Of a DNA stretch of 64,000 nt, positions 44,801 to 56,112 are shown in pieces. How positions within the stretch are numbered: the stretch's first letter is position 1; each line of letters begins with the position of its first letter. Made by a program: the position numbers and the translations under genes. A model generated the notes under the pieces. It did no database searches and was not told the origin of the DNA. It saw only the letters and a list, made by a program, of their open reading frames with translations. Origin of the DNA: Ornithodoros turicata (lineage: Eukaryota > Arthropoda > Arachnida > Ixodida > Argasidae); the NCBI RefSeq assembly GCF_037126465.1, contig NC_088202.1, forward strand, positions 97,557,962-97,621,961, written 5' to 3'.

Positions 44801-46460
44801 CGGCAAAAAATTCTCGGAAATTGTTTGTAAGTCGAGCTTTTCGATGAATGGGGGATGGAAAGCACTCTATAATTGAAAGAGGGCTTTACAGAACTCGGTA
44901 GAAAACCACCGTTTTGAAGATAATGTATTAACTATCTTGCGCAATGTAAAAGTTAATTTACCGCTCGACTTGCACTTTTCATGTTGTATTTTACACTCGC
45001 ATTTTTCTTCCTTTCTCTACTTTCTCTCCTCTATCATATCTTGAACGTAATGCACTGTGGCCTGGATGTGATTTGACGCAAATAAATGAGTGACCGCAGG
45101 TTGCTTCTGCCCTAGCAGCCAGGTCATTTTGATCCGAACACTTTCGTTTTGTTACACCTGATGTGCTCATCTCAGATTTCAGAAGAATGGTTATTTATCT
45201 GTTCTGGCCTTACAAAACTGAGTCACCCTTCCTGGTACAATTGAAACATGGCAGTCGTCGAACAAGCCATATTTCAATGGTTCATATTCTTTAGGCACCT
45301 CGAGGCTTGTTGCTTGCCCTGTTGTGTGCTTGTCTCTTCTTATCATTAGTGCAAATATAGTACATATACCGTGGGACCTTGGATAAATTACATTACGTCA
45401 TTGAAAATAGCACGATAACCACTATGCCATCTTTCCCATTTCTGAAGACATTGAAGCCGGCGTCCGCCGCGTTAAATACTCCATCATTTCAGCCGAGGGC
45501 GGTTCCAGATTTTTTCCTGACTGGGATGGCCGTCCTTCGACGGCATACTACGTACACCCCACTCCCCCAATATCCCCCAAACTTTTTCCAGCACCCCCCA
45601 AACATTTTAGTGTCGGATATCCCCAGGGGTGTATGATAGTTGGACAAGTGGTGTTGGACGATTCAAGGCGCTTCTGGGAACTTGTTCGTTGCTACAGACT
45701 CGATAGTTATAAGGTTTTCGACGGCACTCCCTACCATTTTCACAGAGGATGAAAACGAAAGCCCTGCTACTAATGGTCACTACCGATTACGCAAAGTGTC
45801 AATTTCATTGAATAACCCCAGCGGCTTCTGGAGGGCACTTTGCAGCACACTTGACAAACTGGCGTTCACAAGCACCATACAAAATCTGAAAGTTGGGAGG
45901 GCGTTGCGAGTGCATAGCACCCAGGCAGACGCGTCAAACTTGAAGACGTCTATGAGGTCTATCGTCTGAGGTCTGAGACGTCAACCTGTGTCCAGACAAT
46001 TTCGCGGCTTGATGTTAATTTTAATTGGACTTGACCTAGTCGGTCATCGTCACGAGGCGTTCACGTGAATGTACAAGAGCACTGGACAAGTGGTTGCGCA
46101 AGAGAGAGAGGAGGGGTGATGAGAAAGTGCCCAATGCAATTTTTGATAGTCACTCGCACACAAGATTCCAAATTAGCAACTTTCACAAGTCCGACCTAGT
46201 CGTGCTTATCGCCTGATATATCAGATACAGCGAACGAAACAATTCAATATATTAATAAAGGATTGACCTCTACGTGAGACTGTCTATTTTGAGGAATCAT
46301 TATCCGATTGATTACAATGCTATTATGTTCGACTGGATTTCTCTGCTATGGTCAGAATGATCAAGTTTAGGTGCAAGACAGTCGATCATTTCCTCCAGTT
46401 TAATCCGCATATTAAGCGTTATATGTAAGGAGCCTCACATTATTGCTTTGATGATGTGTA
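44801..46460. other. Spacer, no gene recognised
   Basis: C-rich word clusters (CCCCCCAAAC type) lie near 45560-45605. The 109-codon frame at 45640-45969 has no domain. Confidence 0.4.
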
Positions 46461-46505
46461 CAACAACAACAAATAAGTTAACAATAATGAATGGGGAAAT
46501 TCGGC
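46461..46505 (-). mobile_element. Very short (TTG)n-tailed retroinsertion
   Basis: On the plus strand: CAACAACAACAAATAAGTTA, ACAATAATGAATGGGGAAAT, TC. It is nearly identical to the segments at 48378-48425 and 56071-56112. On the minus strand it ends in (TTG)n. A target duplication is less clear here. Confidence 0.6.
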
Positions 46506-47614
46506 ATGTAAGGTGCGGCCCACTACCTCAAGGCACAATGGGGCAGGATGAGATATACAGGGCAATTTCCAGTATTGGTGTCCCACACGACCTCGTTTTG
46601 GTTGCGACGAGGGCACACAGGCGGCGTTTCAGGAAGTAGGCCAGCTTTGGTTAAAACGGGTGAATTATACAATTACATCCATGCTTTTTTGGAGTATGAG
46701 ACGAAATTTAAATTTAAAGAAGTACATTGATTAATTATCAAAACAACCTAATCGCGGTGGTACGAAAGTAAATTCTCTTATGTCTACAGATTCTAACTAT
46801 GTGTTATATTTTTGCATGTGTTACACTAAGGGCTCAAAAGGGGATTAGGGTGGTGTTCCGGCTCTGTCTCTCTCTCTCTCTCCTTATTTATTGCTATTTT
46901 TTCTTCAGTGGGGAGAGGGAGGGGCCTCTAGCTCCACCTTGAGACCGTGAAACAGCAGACGGGAGATGTCACACCACCCCGAAGGAACACCAACACTATA
47001 TCCAAATATGAAAATCCTGGTCAAATCCCTATGCAAATCCCCAGGAAAATCCCTGGACAAATCTCTGGACAAAACCCGGGCCTCTCCTTTAGATCAGCGT
47101 CTGATTGCAGCCATAGAAAGAATGTACGTATTTTACTCACCTTCCAGAAAGTATATATGTGTTCAGTGCGACATTATTATGTTTCAGTTATCGCGCTGCG
47201 GTACGGCAGTGGAATATATAAAGTATTTTTGAAACGCATTGCGCATGCACCTCGGAAGCTAAATTATTTCCATATTTTATTCCCGACAGAGATACACGAG
47301 AGTGCGGGCAATGTACTTCGTTTAGCGGTACTTTTGCGCATTTACCAAACGGTGATTAGGAAAACAAAATGCACTCTAAAATAGTCTCTAAAAAATGCAG
47401 AAGAAGTCCTGGCTCATGCGGGCAGGGCCCCTGCGTGGTAACATGCAGATGGTGTTATGTGTTATTGTATGACTACGTGGGTTGGTCGAAGAAACTGTTT
47501 TTATAACCACAATCATTTATGACACTCTGACTCTTCTTGGACTTTACTAGACTTTGACTACACTTGGTTGTTTATGAGCACCAACGCAAAAATAAACATA
47601 AGTAAATAAACAAA
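46506..47614. other. Spacer with a short imperfect tandem repeat
   Basis: A (TC)n tract lies near 46864-46881. At about 47010-47080 a 13-14 base unit of the form AAATCCCTGGAC is repeated five or six times. A 145-codon frame (46947-47384) spans it but has no domain. Confidence 0.4.
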
Positions 47615-47780
47615 TTAGTATTGTGTAGGGCCTCCCTCGGCGCCTATTACAGCATAACTGCGTTTCGCAAAGGACAAAACGAGATATGTACAGTCACTAC
47701 AGGGATTTGGAACCATTCTACGTGCAGAAGAATAGCAAGCCCCCTGCGTGATGCAGATAGAGAAGAATGATTCTTCATTA

Positions 47781-47803
47781 GATAGGTAGGTAGGTAGGTA
47801 GGT
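47781..47803. repeat. (TAGG)n microsatellite
   Basis: Five TAGG units lie inside the Tc1 relic. Confidence 0.85.
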
Positions 47804-47891
47804 CGTCCAAGACACCATCAGTCTTGAGGATTAGGACTAAGCAGACCATGACGAGGTTCTCACATGTTCGCCACACCATCCTGTCACATGC

Positions 47892-47986
47892 CTGTCCTTT
47901 TTTTTTTTTTTTTTGAATAGCAAGCCGGCTCTTTGCCTGGCTAACCTTTCTTTTCTTTTTTTCTTAATAAACATATCCTGCCCCCC
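47892..47986 (+). mobile_element. 95-bp LINE tail with poly-C end and 9-bp target duplication
   Basis: GTCACATGC occurs at 47883-47891 and again at 47987-47995. Between them lie a T-run, GAATAGCAAGCCGGCTCTTT, GCCTGGCTAACC, a CTTTT stretch and TTAATAAACATATCCTGCCC ending in CCC directly before the second copy. The insertion interrupts the Tc1 relic just after DNAPVH. It is the clearest proof in the window that this tail family terminates in C. Confidence 0.85.
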
Positions 47987-48377
47987 GTCACATGCACACG
48001 TGTACTGGCGCATTGTCACCTGACACACCCTCTGGGTAGAATATTCGAATCATTGGGAGCAGTTGGTCCTGCAGAGTGGGTCGCCACTCCTTTTTATAGT
48101 GACGTGTCCATCGAGAACAATCAGCAAGCTTCGGAAATACCAGGATATCGCGGCTCAAACCATCTGCGATTCGTATGCGTGTTTCACTGTCGGCTCTAGA
48201 CAGTCTGCTTCGTGCCGCTGTGAAAGGCTTCTCCACAGATGCAACTGCCATGATGTGGAAAGCACAGTGAAGGTGGATTCATTGGAGGATTCAGCTTGGT
48301 ATCTTACAAATACTCTTAAAACTGACTATTTACGAGACTTAAAGAGTCTTTAGATCTTTAGAAGTAACTTGAAGTCA

Positions 48378-48425
48378 ACAACAACAACAAATAAGTTAAT
48401 GATAATGAATGGGGAAATTCGCCAC
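48378..48425 (-). mobile_element. Very short (TTG)n-tailed retroinsertion with target duplication
   Basis: ACTTGAAGTCA (48367-48377) and ACTTAAAGTCA (48426-48436) flank about 48 bases that match the copy at 56071-56112. One mismatch in the duplication suggests some age. Confidence 0.72.
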
Positions 48426-48727
48426 ACTTAAAGTCATTTCTAAAGCTACTCCCGGGATACTTGCTTTCATAAATATCTTTCGGGAGACAGGAAAGTCGAG
48501 AAAAGCGAACTTTGTATGCTTTGGCTGTGCGCTATATGTGCAACACATCTCAGACATTTGAGATACCCTTGTCCTTCTGCGGAAACGGGTAGTATGCAGA
48601 AGGGTTCGACGTCTCAGGTTTAGTGCAATGTGGACAATGTGTTAGGCTGAAAGGCACGCTGGTGAACGCTCGGGGTCTGTAGAAGCCCCCCCCCCCCCCC
48701 CCCCACGGCACAGCATCGGTGTCTCAT
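48426..48727. other. Spacer with a poly-C run
   Basis: A run of about 16 C lies at 48688-48703 with no tail signature before it. Confidence 0.45.
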
Positions 48728-48881
48728 TAGCCGCGGTTACACGAATGCGATAGAAGCGTATCGTATCAAGTTATCGCACCTCCTTGCACTTATCCTGATC
48801 GTTGGATTGGTTGGTGTGGCCCTGTCGGAGCGGATTTGTTGCGATAACCCGATACGATACGTCTTCATGTAAACGCAGCTA
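48728..48881. mobile_element. 154-bp palindromic MITE
   Basis: The left end TAGCCGCGGTTACACGAA and the reverse of the right end TAGCTGCGTTTACATGAA agree, and inner GTATCGTATCNNGTTATCGC is inverted too. An 8-base gap distinguishes the arms. TA may be the target site. Confidence 0.75.
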
Positions 48882-49148
48882 CTAAGTCATAGCGTGGACG
48901 GCTACAAATGTTAAGAATTGAAAGGAACAGGCGATTAAAATAATATGTATAGCTTAACGTGGGTCGCTCGCTCGCCTGCTCACGTTCGTCTTGTGTGGCT
49001 CTTTCTCCTCCCATGAGCACAGTACCGGGCATTTGTACGAGCGACATCCGGCGACACAAACAGCTGAGATACAGAAAATTATGAAAAAAAACAAACAAAA
49101 CAAAACAGAGGAAAGAGCTCCTTCACTAGTCGTTGGGCATAGGACGCA
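48882..49148. other. Probable 3' UTR of the LINE fragment
   Basis: T-rich on the minus strand just after the LINE stop codon. No C-rich tail was found. Confidence 0.35.
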
Positions 49149-49560
49149 TCAGAGAATGCCCAGGAGTTTAGATTCCCGAAGGAATCGTGTCAGCGCAGAC
49201 GTGGCTTCAGCGTGCTGGGTAGGGCCAAGCAGCACCGCGAGGGAAAGCTCTCGGTAGCCTAGATGAGCAAGCCGGCGCCGGAGACTCGATCGGTGATCTC
49301 CGTACCGCCGGCAGGCAATGAGGATGTGTGGCACATCGGCTTCTACGTTGCACGTTGGGCAAAGAGGTGATGGTTGCTGACTCATCTTAAATAGGAGGAC
49401 AGGAGTTCGTGCCACATTCAGCCGCAGCCGATGAAGCAACGATTCGCAGCGTCGGCTGATAGGCTGATAAAGCTGGTAATGACCGCCAGCATGCTTTGCG
49501 CGGCGGCGAAACGTAATCTGTGACGTAGGGGCTCAGGTCGTCTACATCCACTTCACCTTA
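49149..49560 (-). pseudogene. LINE ORF2 C-terminus
   Basis: The 96-codon minus frame (49439-49149) reads LHRLRLNVARTPVLLFKMS, then CPTCNVEADVPHILIAC, a C-x2-C-x7-H-x4-C cluster (residues 27, 30, 38, 43), and ends ALTRFLRESKLLGIL before a stop. This layout is usual at the C-terminus of I/Jockey-group non-LTR ORF2 proteins. Upstream (to about 49560) related sequence continues with disrupted frames. The reverse transcriptase itself is absent, so the copy is 5'-truncated. Confidence 0.72.
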
Positions 49561-52017
49561 TGGTGCTATACTGTCGCCATCGTTTCAATTTCCTTGTCCT
49601 ACACCAGTACACTCCCCTGTCTATGGGTTCTACTGATGTCCACTGATACTCATGGTTCTTTCGGGCTCCACACTCAAATTCATATTTTGTTAACAGTGTT
49701 GTTGTTTGTTGTTTCAGTGTGACATATTGTGAATGGACTGCATGACTCATGCGTAGGATATGAGGCAGCTGCTACTTACTTTGATTATCATCCGTTACAG
49801 TGGTCATTGCCCGTAACTTAATCCCTGGAACACCTGCAGGAAGAAATATACACCAATGAGAATTGGAGGCAGACTCATCTGCCCTTGCACTACAACGATC
49901 TAAGTGCTGCACGGTAGAAGACATTCAGTGCATAATAATATCCAGTAAGCTGGTATGAGTAGCATCTGACACATTGTTATGTACTACTTTGCGTCTGCAA
50001 GAGTTATTTGGCGTGTACGCTTTCTGCAAGGACAACAACAACACTTTATTTTGGCAATTATGAATGGGATATTTCATCGCGACAAGCGATGCTCTACGCC
50101 ATTGAGACAAGTAATTTGGTGAAAACAAAATGATAAACCTCATAGAGGCTCAAAGTCCCGCGTTGTCCCAAAAAGGTAAGCAGGGCTTTCAGGGCGGCAC
50201 GCCGATGAGCTGGGTCTGTCCCTTGGTCAAGCAATTTTGTCATATTCAGAGGTGCGTTACTGGTTTAAATAGAGAGGAAGTTTTCTCCTGGAAAGTTGGT
50301 GATGCAAACAATGAAGAAGAACGTGCCATATATTTATGCGTGGATGGATGAATAAATAAAAGTATGACGAGTTTTCATGTCACACCAGTGTACTCTGGCA
50401 AGCGGTATCGAAGCTGACCAGTAAAAGCAACTTGAGCCGTATATGCGAAATTAACACGGTATTTTACTAGGCATATTACGTGCCATCAGGGGAGTTATAG
50501 CATTGGGCCAACTCTTCCAAGTGCAGATGACGAAACAACGTACTTTGCAAGGTCACACATTGTATTAGGCCATGTCATGATCTATTTGTTGTTGTTGTTA
50601 GGCCTTGCGGAAAAGGAACGCTGAAGAGATTCCAAAATTTTTAAAAAATACACAGTTGATTCACGTGAGATCAGCTGTGACAACAAAGCAACACAACTGA
50701 GCCAAAATGATTGACAAAGGCGTCCGTCTGTAGGTAGTACCTCTACGTTTAAAGCCGACGTTCCTTTTTTTTTTTTTTTCTCACCTGAACTGCATTGCAT
50801 TCATCCATTTTACAGACCTGTGACGTGCGAAGCATTCTTTAACGTAGACTACATTCATAGTAATCGCAAATTTCGGCTTCCTCTAGCTTCCGAACCCGAT
50901 ACCCCGTGCTCGCACACCTCTAATAAACCGACTGCTGAAGTAGTTCTAGACAAACATGTTTTCCCCCTCCACAGGTATAAACGCACAATGGAAAATGCGT
51001 AGTCCTTCCCCATTCATTCAGGAAATAGTTGGACCACAACCAGCCCCCCCCCCCCCCCATACGTATCTCCCTGGTTTCTCAAAATCACGCACGCGAGACC
51101 CACTGTAACCCATCTTGTGCTCTCCGCACATTCCTCCTTGCCCAGCCGTACGCCTTACAAAATAGCTTCGCTGATTATCGTATAAACAAACGATCCGTAT
51201 GATGGGGCCGCTGAGTGCATGCGCAAGGAAATGGCATGCGGGTGGAAATAATAGCGGCGAAAGAATAGCATAGAAGGTGTGGGGGGGGGGGGGATAAAGG
51301 AAGTGTCGAGGAAACCTCAGCCGTTCATTTGGCTAACGACCTTGTCGCGCAACCAGCAGGGAAAGCGTGCTACCACCTCTGTGCCCTCGCCGTCTCACGA
51401 AAGTGCTCCTGGATAATGCTTCGGCAAAATGAGGTGGATTAAAGCTTTGCCACAGGAAAGTCCTCGGAGTTGGACACTTTAAACCCGGGGGACGAGAGTT
51501 AATGGAAAGTGGCTTCGTGGTGATTTTTCGTAGAGGTTGGACTGGAAACAAAGGCACGAACTTAGATACCCGGCTCGAAGGCAAGCTTTCCGACGGAACG
51601 GATTTCTCTTATTTTCATCTCCGTGTGTGCCCTTCTCGGCTGAGTTATTATGCATGATAGGAGAATTGCGGGAAAAGCGGTCTATTATGTCATACGATGT
51701 CATATATGTCATTTGCTTTTATGTGTGTTGATGCATAGGGGTGGGGGGACCATGCCACTTGAAAGCTTAAACCGGAATGTGACAGTACCAGAACCTTAAA
51801 GCTCAAGCTTCAGCCCTGATTTGACAGTAGTCGAGAAAAAAAGATATTGAAAGTTATGCCGCAGGAGGCGACGGGCTCAGCAATACGTACCCGGTTGGGG
51901 CTGCGGTCCAGTACCTTGGTTCAGTATTAGCTGCCTGGTACGGCCAGCCTAAATGGTATACGTTTGTTTCATTCCGCCTGTATACGCGGACATGTAATGT
52001 TCAAAAAGAAAAAAAAA
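49561..52017. other. Spacer with a (TTG)n-tail fragment, no gene
   Basis: At 50033-50110 (minus) CAACAACAACACTTTATTTT, ATGAATGGGATATTTCATCG and GCGATGCTCTACGCCATTGA match the family at 60270-60345. A (TTG)n tract lies at 50586-50598, T-run at 50766-50780, and C/G runs at 51046-51058 and 51281-51293. No coding is recognised. Confidence 0.45.
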
Positions 52018-52602
52018 GCTAAACAAAAAGGCAATCATACTGCGTCGAAATACCACGACGCATGTCCACCATTGAAGAAGCAATGTCGAAACGTGTAACA
52101 GTTGCAGCCGTTTTGAAAATAAATTGCAATTCAAGTAGTGACCGCGCACAGCATACCATTGATTGAGTAAGGGAGGGCCTCGCTATTCCTGGTTGCGAAA
52201 TTCGCGGCGATCTCGAAACAAAGAAAATGCTCGATTGCTTCATAAGATGATATGCCGTATTTAAAAGTCCGATGTCACTACATCTAATATTCATAAAGAA
52301 CAGGAAAGAAGCTAAATAAAAAGTCAATCATACTGCGTCGCAATACAACGACGCATGTCCACCATTGAATAGACAATATCGGATAACTAGGCGAACGGAA
52401 GCAATGTCGAAACGTGTAACAGTTGCAGTCACTTAAAGATAAATTACGATTGAAGTAGTGACCGCGCGCAGTATACCATATAGATTGAGTAGGGGAGGGC
52501 TTCGATATAATTCCTGGTTGCGAAACTCACAGTCTCGAAACAAAGAAAATGCTCGATAGCTACGTAAGATGATATGCCGTATTTAAAAGTCCGATGTCAC
52601 TA
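52018..52602 (+). repeat. Tandem duplication of about 290 bp, Penelope-tail-like
   Basis: Unit 1 (52018-52280) and unit 2 (52312-52602) share CAATCATACTGCGTCG, ACGACGCATGTCCACCATTG, AGCAATGTCGAAACGTGTAA, CAGTTGCAG, AAGTAGTGACCGCGC, TCTCGAAACAAAGAAAATGC and CGTATTTAAAAGTCCGATGT. The TTGAAGAAGCAATGTCGAAA word resembles Penelope-type tails, but no hairpin like that at 6517 is present. Confidence 0.8.
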
Positions 52603-53171
52603 ATGAACCACTCAACTGGAAGTTTTCGATGTCTGCCGATGTCGTTTTAGCGAATGAAAACCACATTTTAGCAGCCGTTAGGCTTAGTAGGGTGGACAAG
52701 CCTGGACAGCATGTCAGTTAGTTTCATCAGGTTACTCCAACTTCGGTGTCTGCATTTTACAGCGATAGCTGTATGAGGGAACTTGTTTGTCAAGGAGAGC
52801 GTCGGTCCTGACTTCCTGTTCGGCGCACCATTGGTTGGCGCAGCAGCAAATAGGGGAGCACATGAAAAGACATCAAGAGACACGCTGCGTCGTTGACGAA
52901 AGTTGCGTGTCCTTGCTAAAAGCTGCAGCCGTGCGGGGAACAAGTACTACAAGCGCCGCCCGTCTATCACGCGCTATGTGGCGGCTATGAAGAGTGCGTA
53001 CGGCGTCTGCACATAGGGTAGTGGAGGGCTCGGCAAGCCGCTGTAGAACGTAAATGCGGTTTTGGCGGCGAGCGCGACCTACAGGGGGCGCTCTAAAAGT
53101 CACGTGATCCGCCGGTAGTGTGGAAACAGCGGGATCCGTATCTGTGATAGTGGCCGTGTTTGGTCGTGATT
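52603..53171. other. Spacer, possible promoter region of the THAP relic
   Basis: GC-richer from 52800. Frames on both strands have no domain. CACGTGATCC and GGGGGCGCTC lie within 100 bases upstream of the THAP start. Confidence 0.3.
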
Positions 53172-53632
53172 ATGCGGTATTGCGCTGTTTTTAACTGCAG
53201 GTCGTCATCAGCTACGCTTGGAATGAACTTCCCGAGCTATAGCCGAAACACGAAAAGTTTCTAACATCTGGATAATCAAGCTGCGAAACGGAAAGCAAGC
53301 GCCAGAAAAATTGGTGCACTATGAGGCATGTTCGGAGCATTTCGCCGAAGCGTACATGGGAATGAAATAAAAGCGTAAAGTTGTACTTGGTGGAAAACTT
53401 CAACAATATGGTGCTTTTGGTTTGCCGTGCAGATCCGAAACGTGGTTTTCTGAAACGAAATATTGTGCCGTCAAGAAATGTACCCCCGCGAATGCTTGAC
53501 AAGCCTCCATCAAAGAGCCGGCCTGAGAGGAGAAATCATCATCGTGCTGCACTGTCAGATATGTTTTTGAGCGATTTTGATTATTCTTCTATCGATCTTC
53601 ATATATGGTGCTTTGCCGTTATCGCAGGATAG
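53172..53632 (+). pseudogene. THAP-domain protein fragment, frameshifted
   Basis: THAP domains are C2CH zinc-binding DNA-binding modules found in host proteins and in P-element transposases. The first frame (ATG 53172) reads MRYCAVFNCRSSS with the first Cys pair, C4 and C9, and stops at 53262. In the next frame IWIIKLRN supplies the conserved Trp, and CSEHF (Cys 53329, His 53338) the second pair. Distance between pairs is about 52 residues, within the family range. A third frame (53381-53632) carries a basic segment ending shortly after. Two frame changes make it a relic, or an exon with sequencing errors. No transposase domain follows. Confidence 0.68.
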
Positions 53633-54570
53633 AGATTACGTCTCACACCTGAAGAAAGCTGGCGTGACATCAGTCATATATCTCCAGCTATAGGAATAAA
53701 GGTGTTGCACTGCTGTATGGTTTCCAATGTAGAGTAGTTCGCGGACTTATACGTCACGCTGTACAATACAACAATCATAATAGTAATTAAACAAACAACT
53801 GCGGACACATACAAGTTCCTGGTTTAGCCTGAACGAAACTACTATACACACACAAGATTACACTACATATGGTCACGGATGTCAGCGTTGTACAGGTATG
53901 ACATATGCACCTCCTCGAGGACTATCACTGTAGTGCTAAAGGGGGGCGATCAAGCTTGCACGTCACACAATTGCAGTTCTGTTGGTACTTGTCTAAATGG
54001 AAAAAGATGAAAACTGTTGACCTATTATTACCATTGGAAAGTTGACCTGTATCGAATAACTCTGTACTGGCTGCTAATGATCACGATCCTCAAATGTATT
54101 GTTACACGTTGCACTCATTCTATGAGGCACCGCTCTTTATCTTTCAAATCAATTCAAATTTTATGGTGCCCATGAGCAACCAGATTGGTGCGAGTAATCC
54201 TGCACCGCACCAAAGACTTGCCAAGTACGGCAAACAAAACTATGAATGTGACACTGCTCGAGGCCGATAAGAAGGCTTTTTTGGCACACAAAACTATCCG
54301 TATCTGTAAGCCGCTGTGGGCATCGATAGGGAACCTGGAAGGCAAATCCCGTCCGTAACAGCACTGCATCACACGCGCACCTGTGTAGCGCGCATAAATT
54401 TAAACAGGAACAAACTCATTCTTTCATCAGGAACATACTCATTATGAATTTAATGTTCATTTGACTCTGTCGTAGCCACGCTTCGCGACAGGCAAAGTTC
54501 AGGGCTGTCCCTCCGCTGAAGAATATTATAAAACTCAACTAAACGTGCGTCGGGAAGATGGCGAACGGCG
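53633..54570. other. Spacer, no gene recognised
   Basis: AGGAATAAAGG at 53693 could be the polyadenylation signal of the THAP unit. Otherwise nothing stands out. Confidence 0.4.
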
Positions 54571-54921
54571 TTGCATCCACACTGCGCAGTTCGCTCCGCC
54601 GCCGCGGGAGGGGCGCCACCGGTCGCGCTCGTCCCCAATAGCACAAGGAAGGGACAAGCAACCAGACGCGCATTGGCCGCACGACGACAACATGACCTAG
54701 CAGTGAGGAAACGCAAAGGGACGAAACTGTCTCAGACGTGTGCACCTGAAACGAGTGCGCGTCTGTCGGAGTTCGCACTGGCGGACGCTGATTTTGCGGA
54801 GCAGTTTTTGAAGAACGAGTCTGGACTTGTTTGTGACGTTTGCGATAGGCTGTGGTTTCGCACCGACGTGTCCAGTGTGCGTGTCGACGTTATCCATCCA
54901 GAACGTCAAGTCGGTTCGTAA
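54571..54921 (+). pseudogene. Helitron-like protein, N-terminal fragment
   Basis: The 116-codon frame is basic near residues 25-50 (KGQATRRALAARRQHD) and then reads NESGLVCDVCDRLWFRTD with a C-x2-C pair at residues 88 and 91. The CxxCDRLWF word is one I associate with the region upstream of the Rep/helicase in Helitron polyproteins and related PIF1-type proteins of arthropods. The frame ends at a stop soon after, and no Rep or helicase motif follows. Identification rests on this one motif, so it is tentative. A zinc-binding host protein is the alternative. Confidence 0.45.
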
Positions 54922-56057
54922 CTGCGTGGGACCACCGGTTGGCGTAGGGGCGACCTCGCAAATCGAAGTCGGAACGTAAAGTTAGATTGAAATGGACAAG
55001 CGCTCAGCATTTGGCGTCGGCCCAGGACGCATAGTAACCCCCCTGTCCCCCCTTCCTGCTGTCCTCTCTCCATCTGTCCACATCTGTACGCCGCTCATAG
55101 CCACAGTTGCTTCGCGGTGCTAACACGGAATTAAAAAAAAACACTTGGCACTCGAACGGGACACTTGTCTCCCCATGATAAGAAAAAAAAAGAAAAGAAA
55201 ACCGAACGTATGGTGGAAAGTAACTAAACATGCTGAGGCTGGAGCCCTTTAGAATCAAAAGGTGCCTGGATCTATTCCCGCCGCTTTCTGGGTTTTTCGA
55301 CAACTGCCATATTTCAAGTGTACCTATACGTATATTGCTCTACCACTTTGACGTTTGTCTCCTTCGCCGCCCGTAAGGTGTGGACGCACATCTAGACAAC
55401 ATTTCCCTTGCGACATCGGTGTGCACTGTATTCGTTTAGAGGGAATTCAGTCACGCTTTCGTCTTATTCACATTTCTCGTTATGTGACATGAAGTGCAGA
55501 ATTTAGGACAGCGGAACAGAAGAACAGGCACAAGCGCTTACTTGGAACAATTGTACTGAGGAATCTCCCACATGTGGTACAAGTAGTAGAAGGTCAGATT
55601 GAACGCTGTCCCTGCTCGGTAGCGTAAGCAGAAAAATATTCCCGGAGGGCTTCTACGGGAACTTTACATGGATAAGAGGACTTCGCCCTTGTTGTCCATC
55701 TCCCAAATGCACTACCAAAGCTACTGGACGTTTGGTCCAGTAAAGTTTTTTCGTCCAGATTGTTTCCTTTTTTTTTTTTTTTTTAGTGTAGCAAGCCAAG
55801 CTGCGCTGACAGCCGACCTACTTACATAGCGTATTCCCTGAGCAGCAATGTGTTCAAGACAGGGAATTTGCTGCCACTGTGGCCACCGTGCGTGATGTAG
55901 CTAGGCCGAATCACTTAGCTGTACGCCGTCTTCGCGTTAACTGAGTAAACGTCACGTGTTTCTGCCGTGCGTCCACAGTGTCCAGTCCACACAGTATCCG
56001 TAGCGATCTCCGGTGAGCAACTAACTGTTGTGAACACCTGTTGCCTGACGCACCACT
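54922..56057. other. Spacer with repeat scraps, no gene
   Basis: 55645-55725 repeats 42640-42725. A T-run at 55767-55785 is followed by AGTGTAGCAAGCCAAGCTGC, a decayed start of the LINE tail without its AATAAA end. Nothing else was recognised. Confidence 0.45.
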
Positions 56058-56070
56058 GCGTGCCCGAGAA

Positions 56071-56112
56071 CAACAACAACAAATAAGTTAATGATAATGA
56101 ATGGGGAAATTC
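56071..56112 (-). mobile_element. 42-bp (TTG)n-tailed insertion with perfect 13-bp target duplication
   Basis: GCGTGCCCGAGAA occurs at 56058-56070 and 56113-56125. Between them lie only CAACAACAACAAATAAGTTA, ATGATAATGAATGGGGAAAT and TC. Reversed, this is a 3' end finishing in (TTG)n. The perfect duplication shows it arrived as a complete, extremely truncated retrotransposition event, and recently. Confidence 0.88.

Larger units (their letters stand above)
47615..48251 (-). pseudogene. Tc1-like transposase relic, interrupted
   Basis: Tc1/mariner transposases have a DDE/DDD catalytic domain. On the minus strand the frame from 48251 reads HYKKEWRPTLQDQLLPMIRI, FYPEG and then DNAPVH (about 48017-48000), the usual setting of the second catalytic Asp. 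It is then cut by a LINE-tail insertion (47892-47986). Beyond it, shifted frames retain a SPNPQD-like remnant of the SPDLNP motif. The last ORF (47818-47615) ends SYAVIGAEGGPTQY, like the family C-terminus. There are stops and frameshifts, and a (TAGG)n expansion at 47781-47803. N-terminal DNA-binding helices are not identified. Confidence 0.72.
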
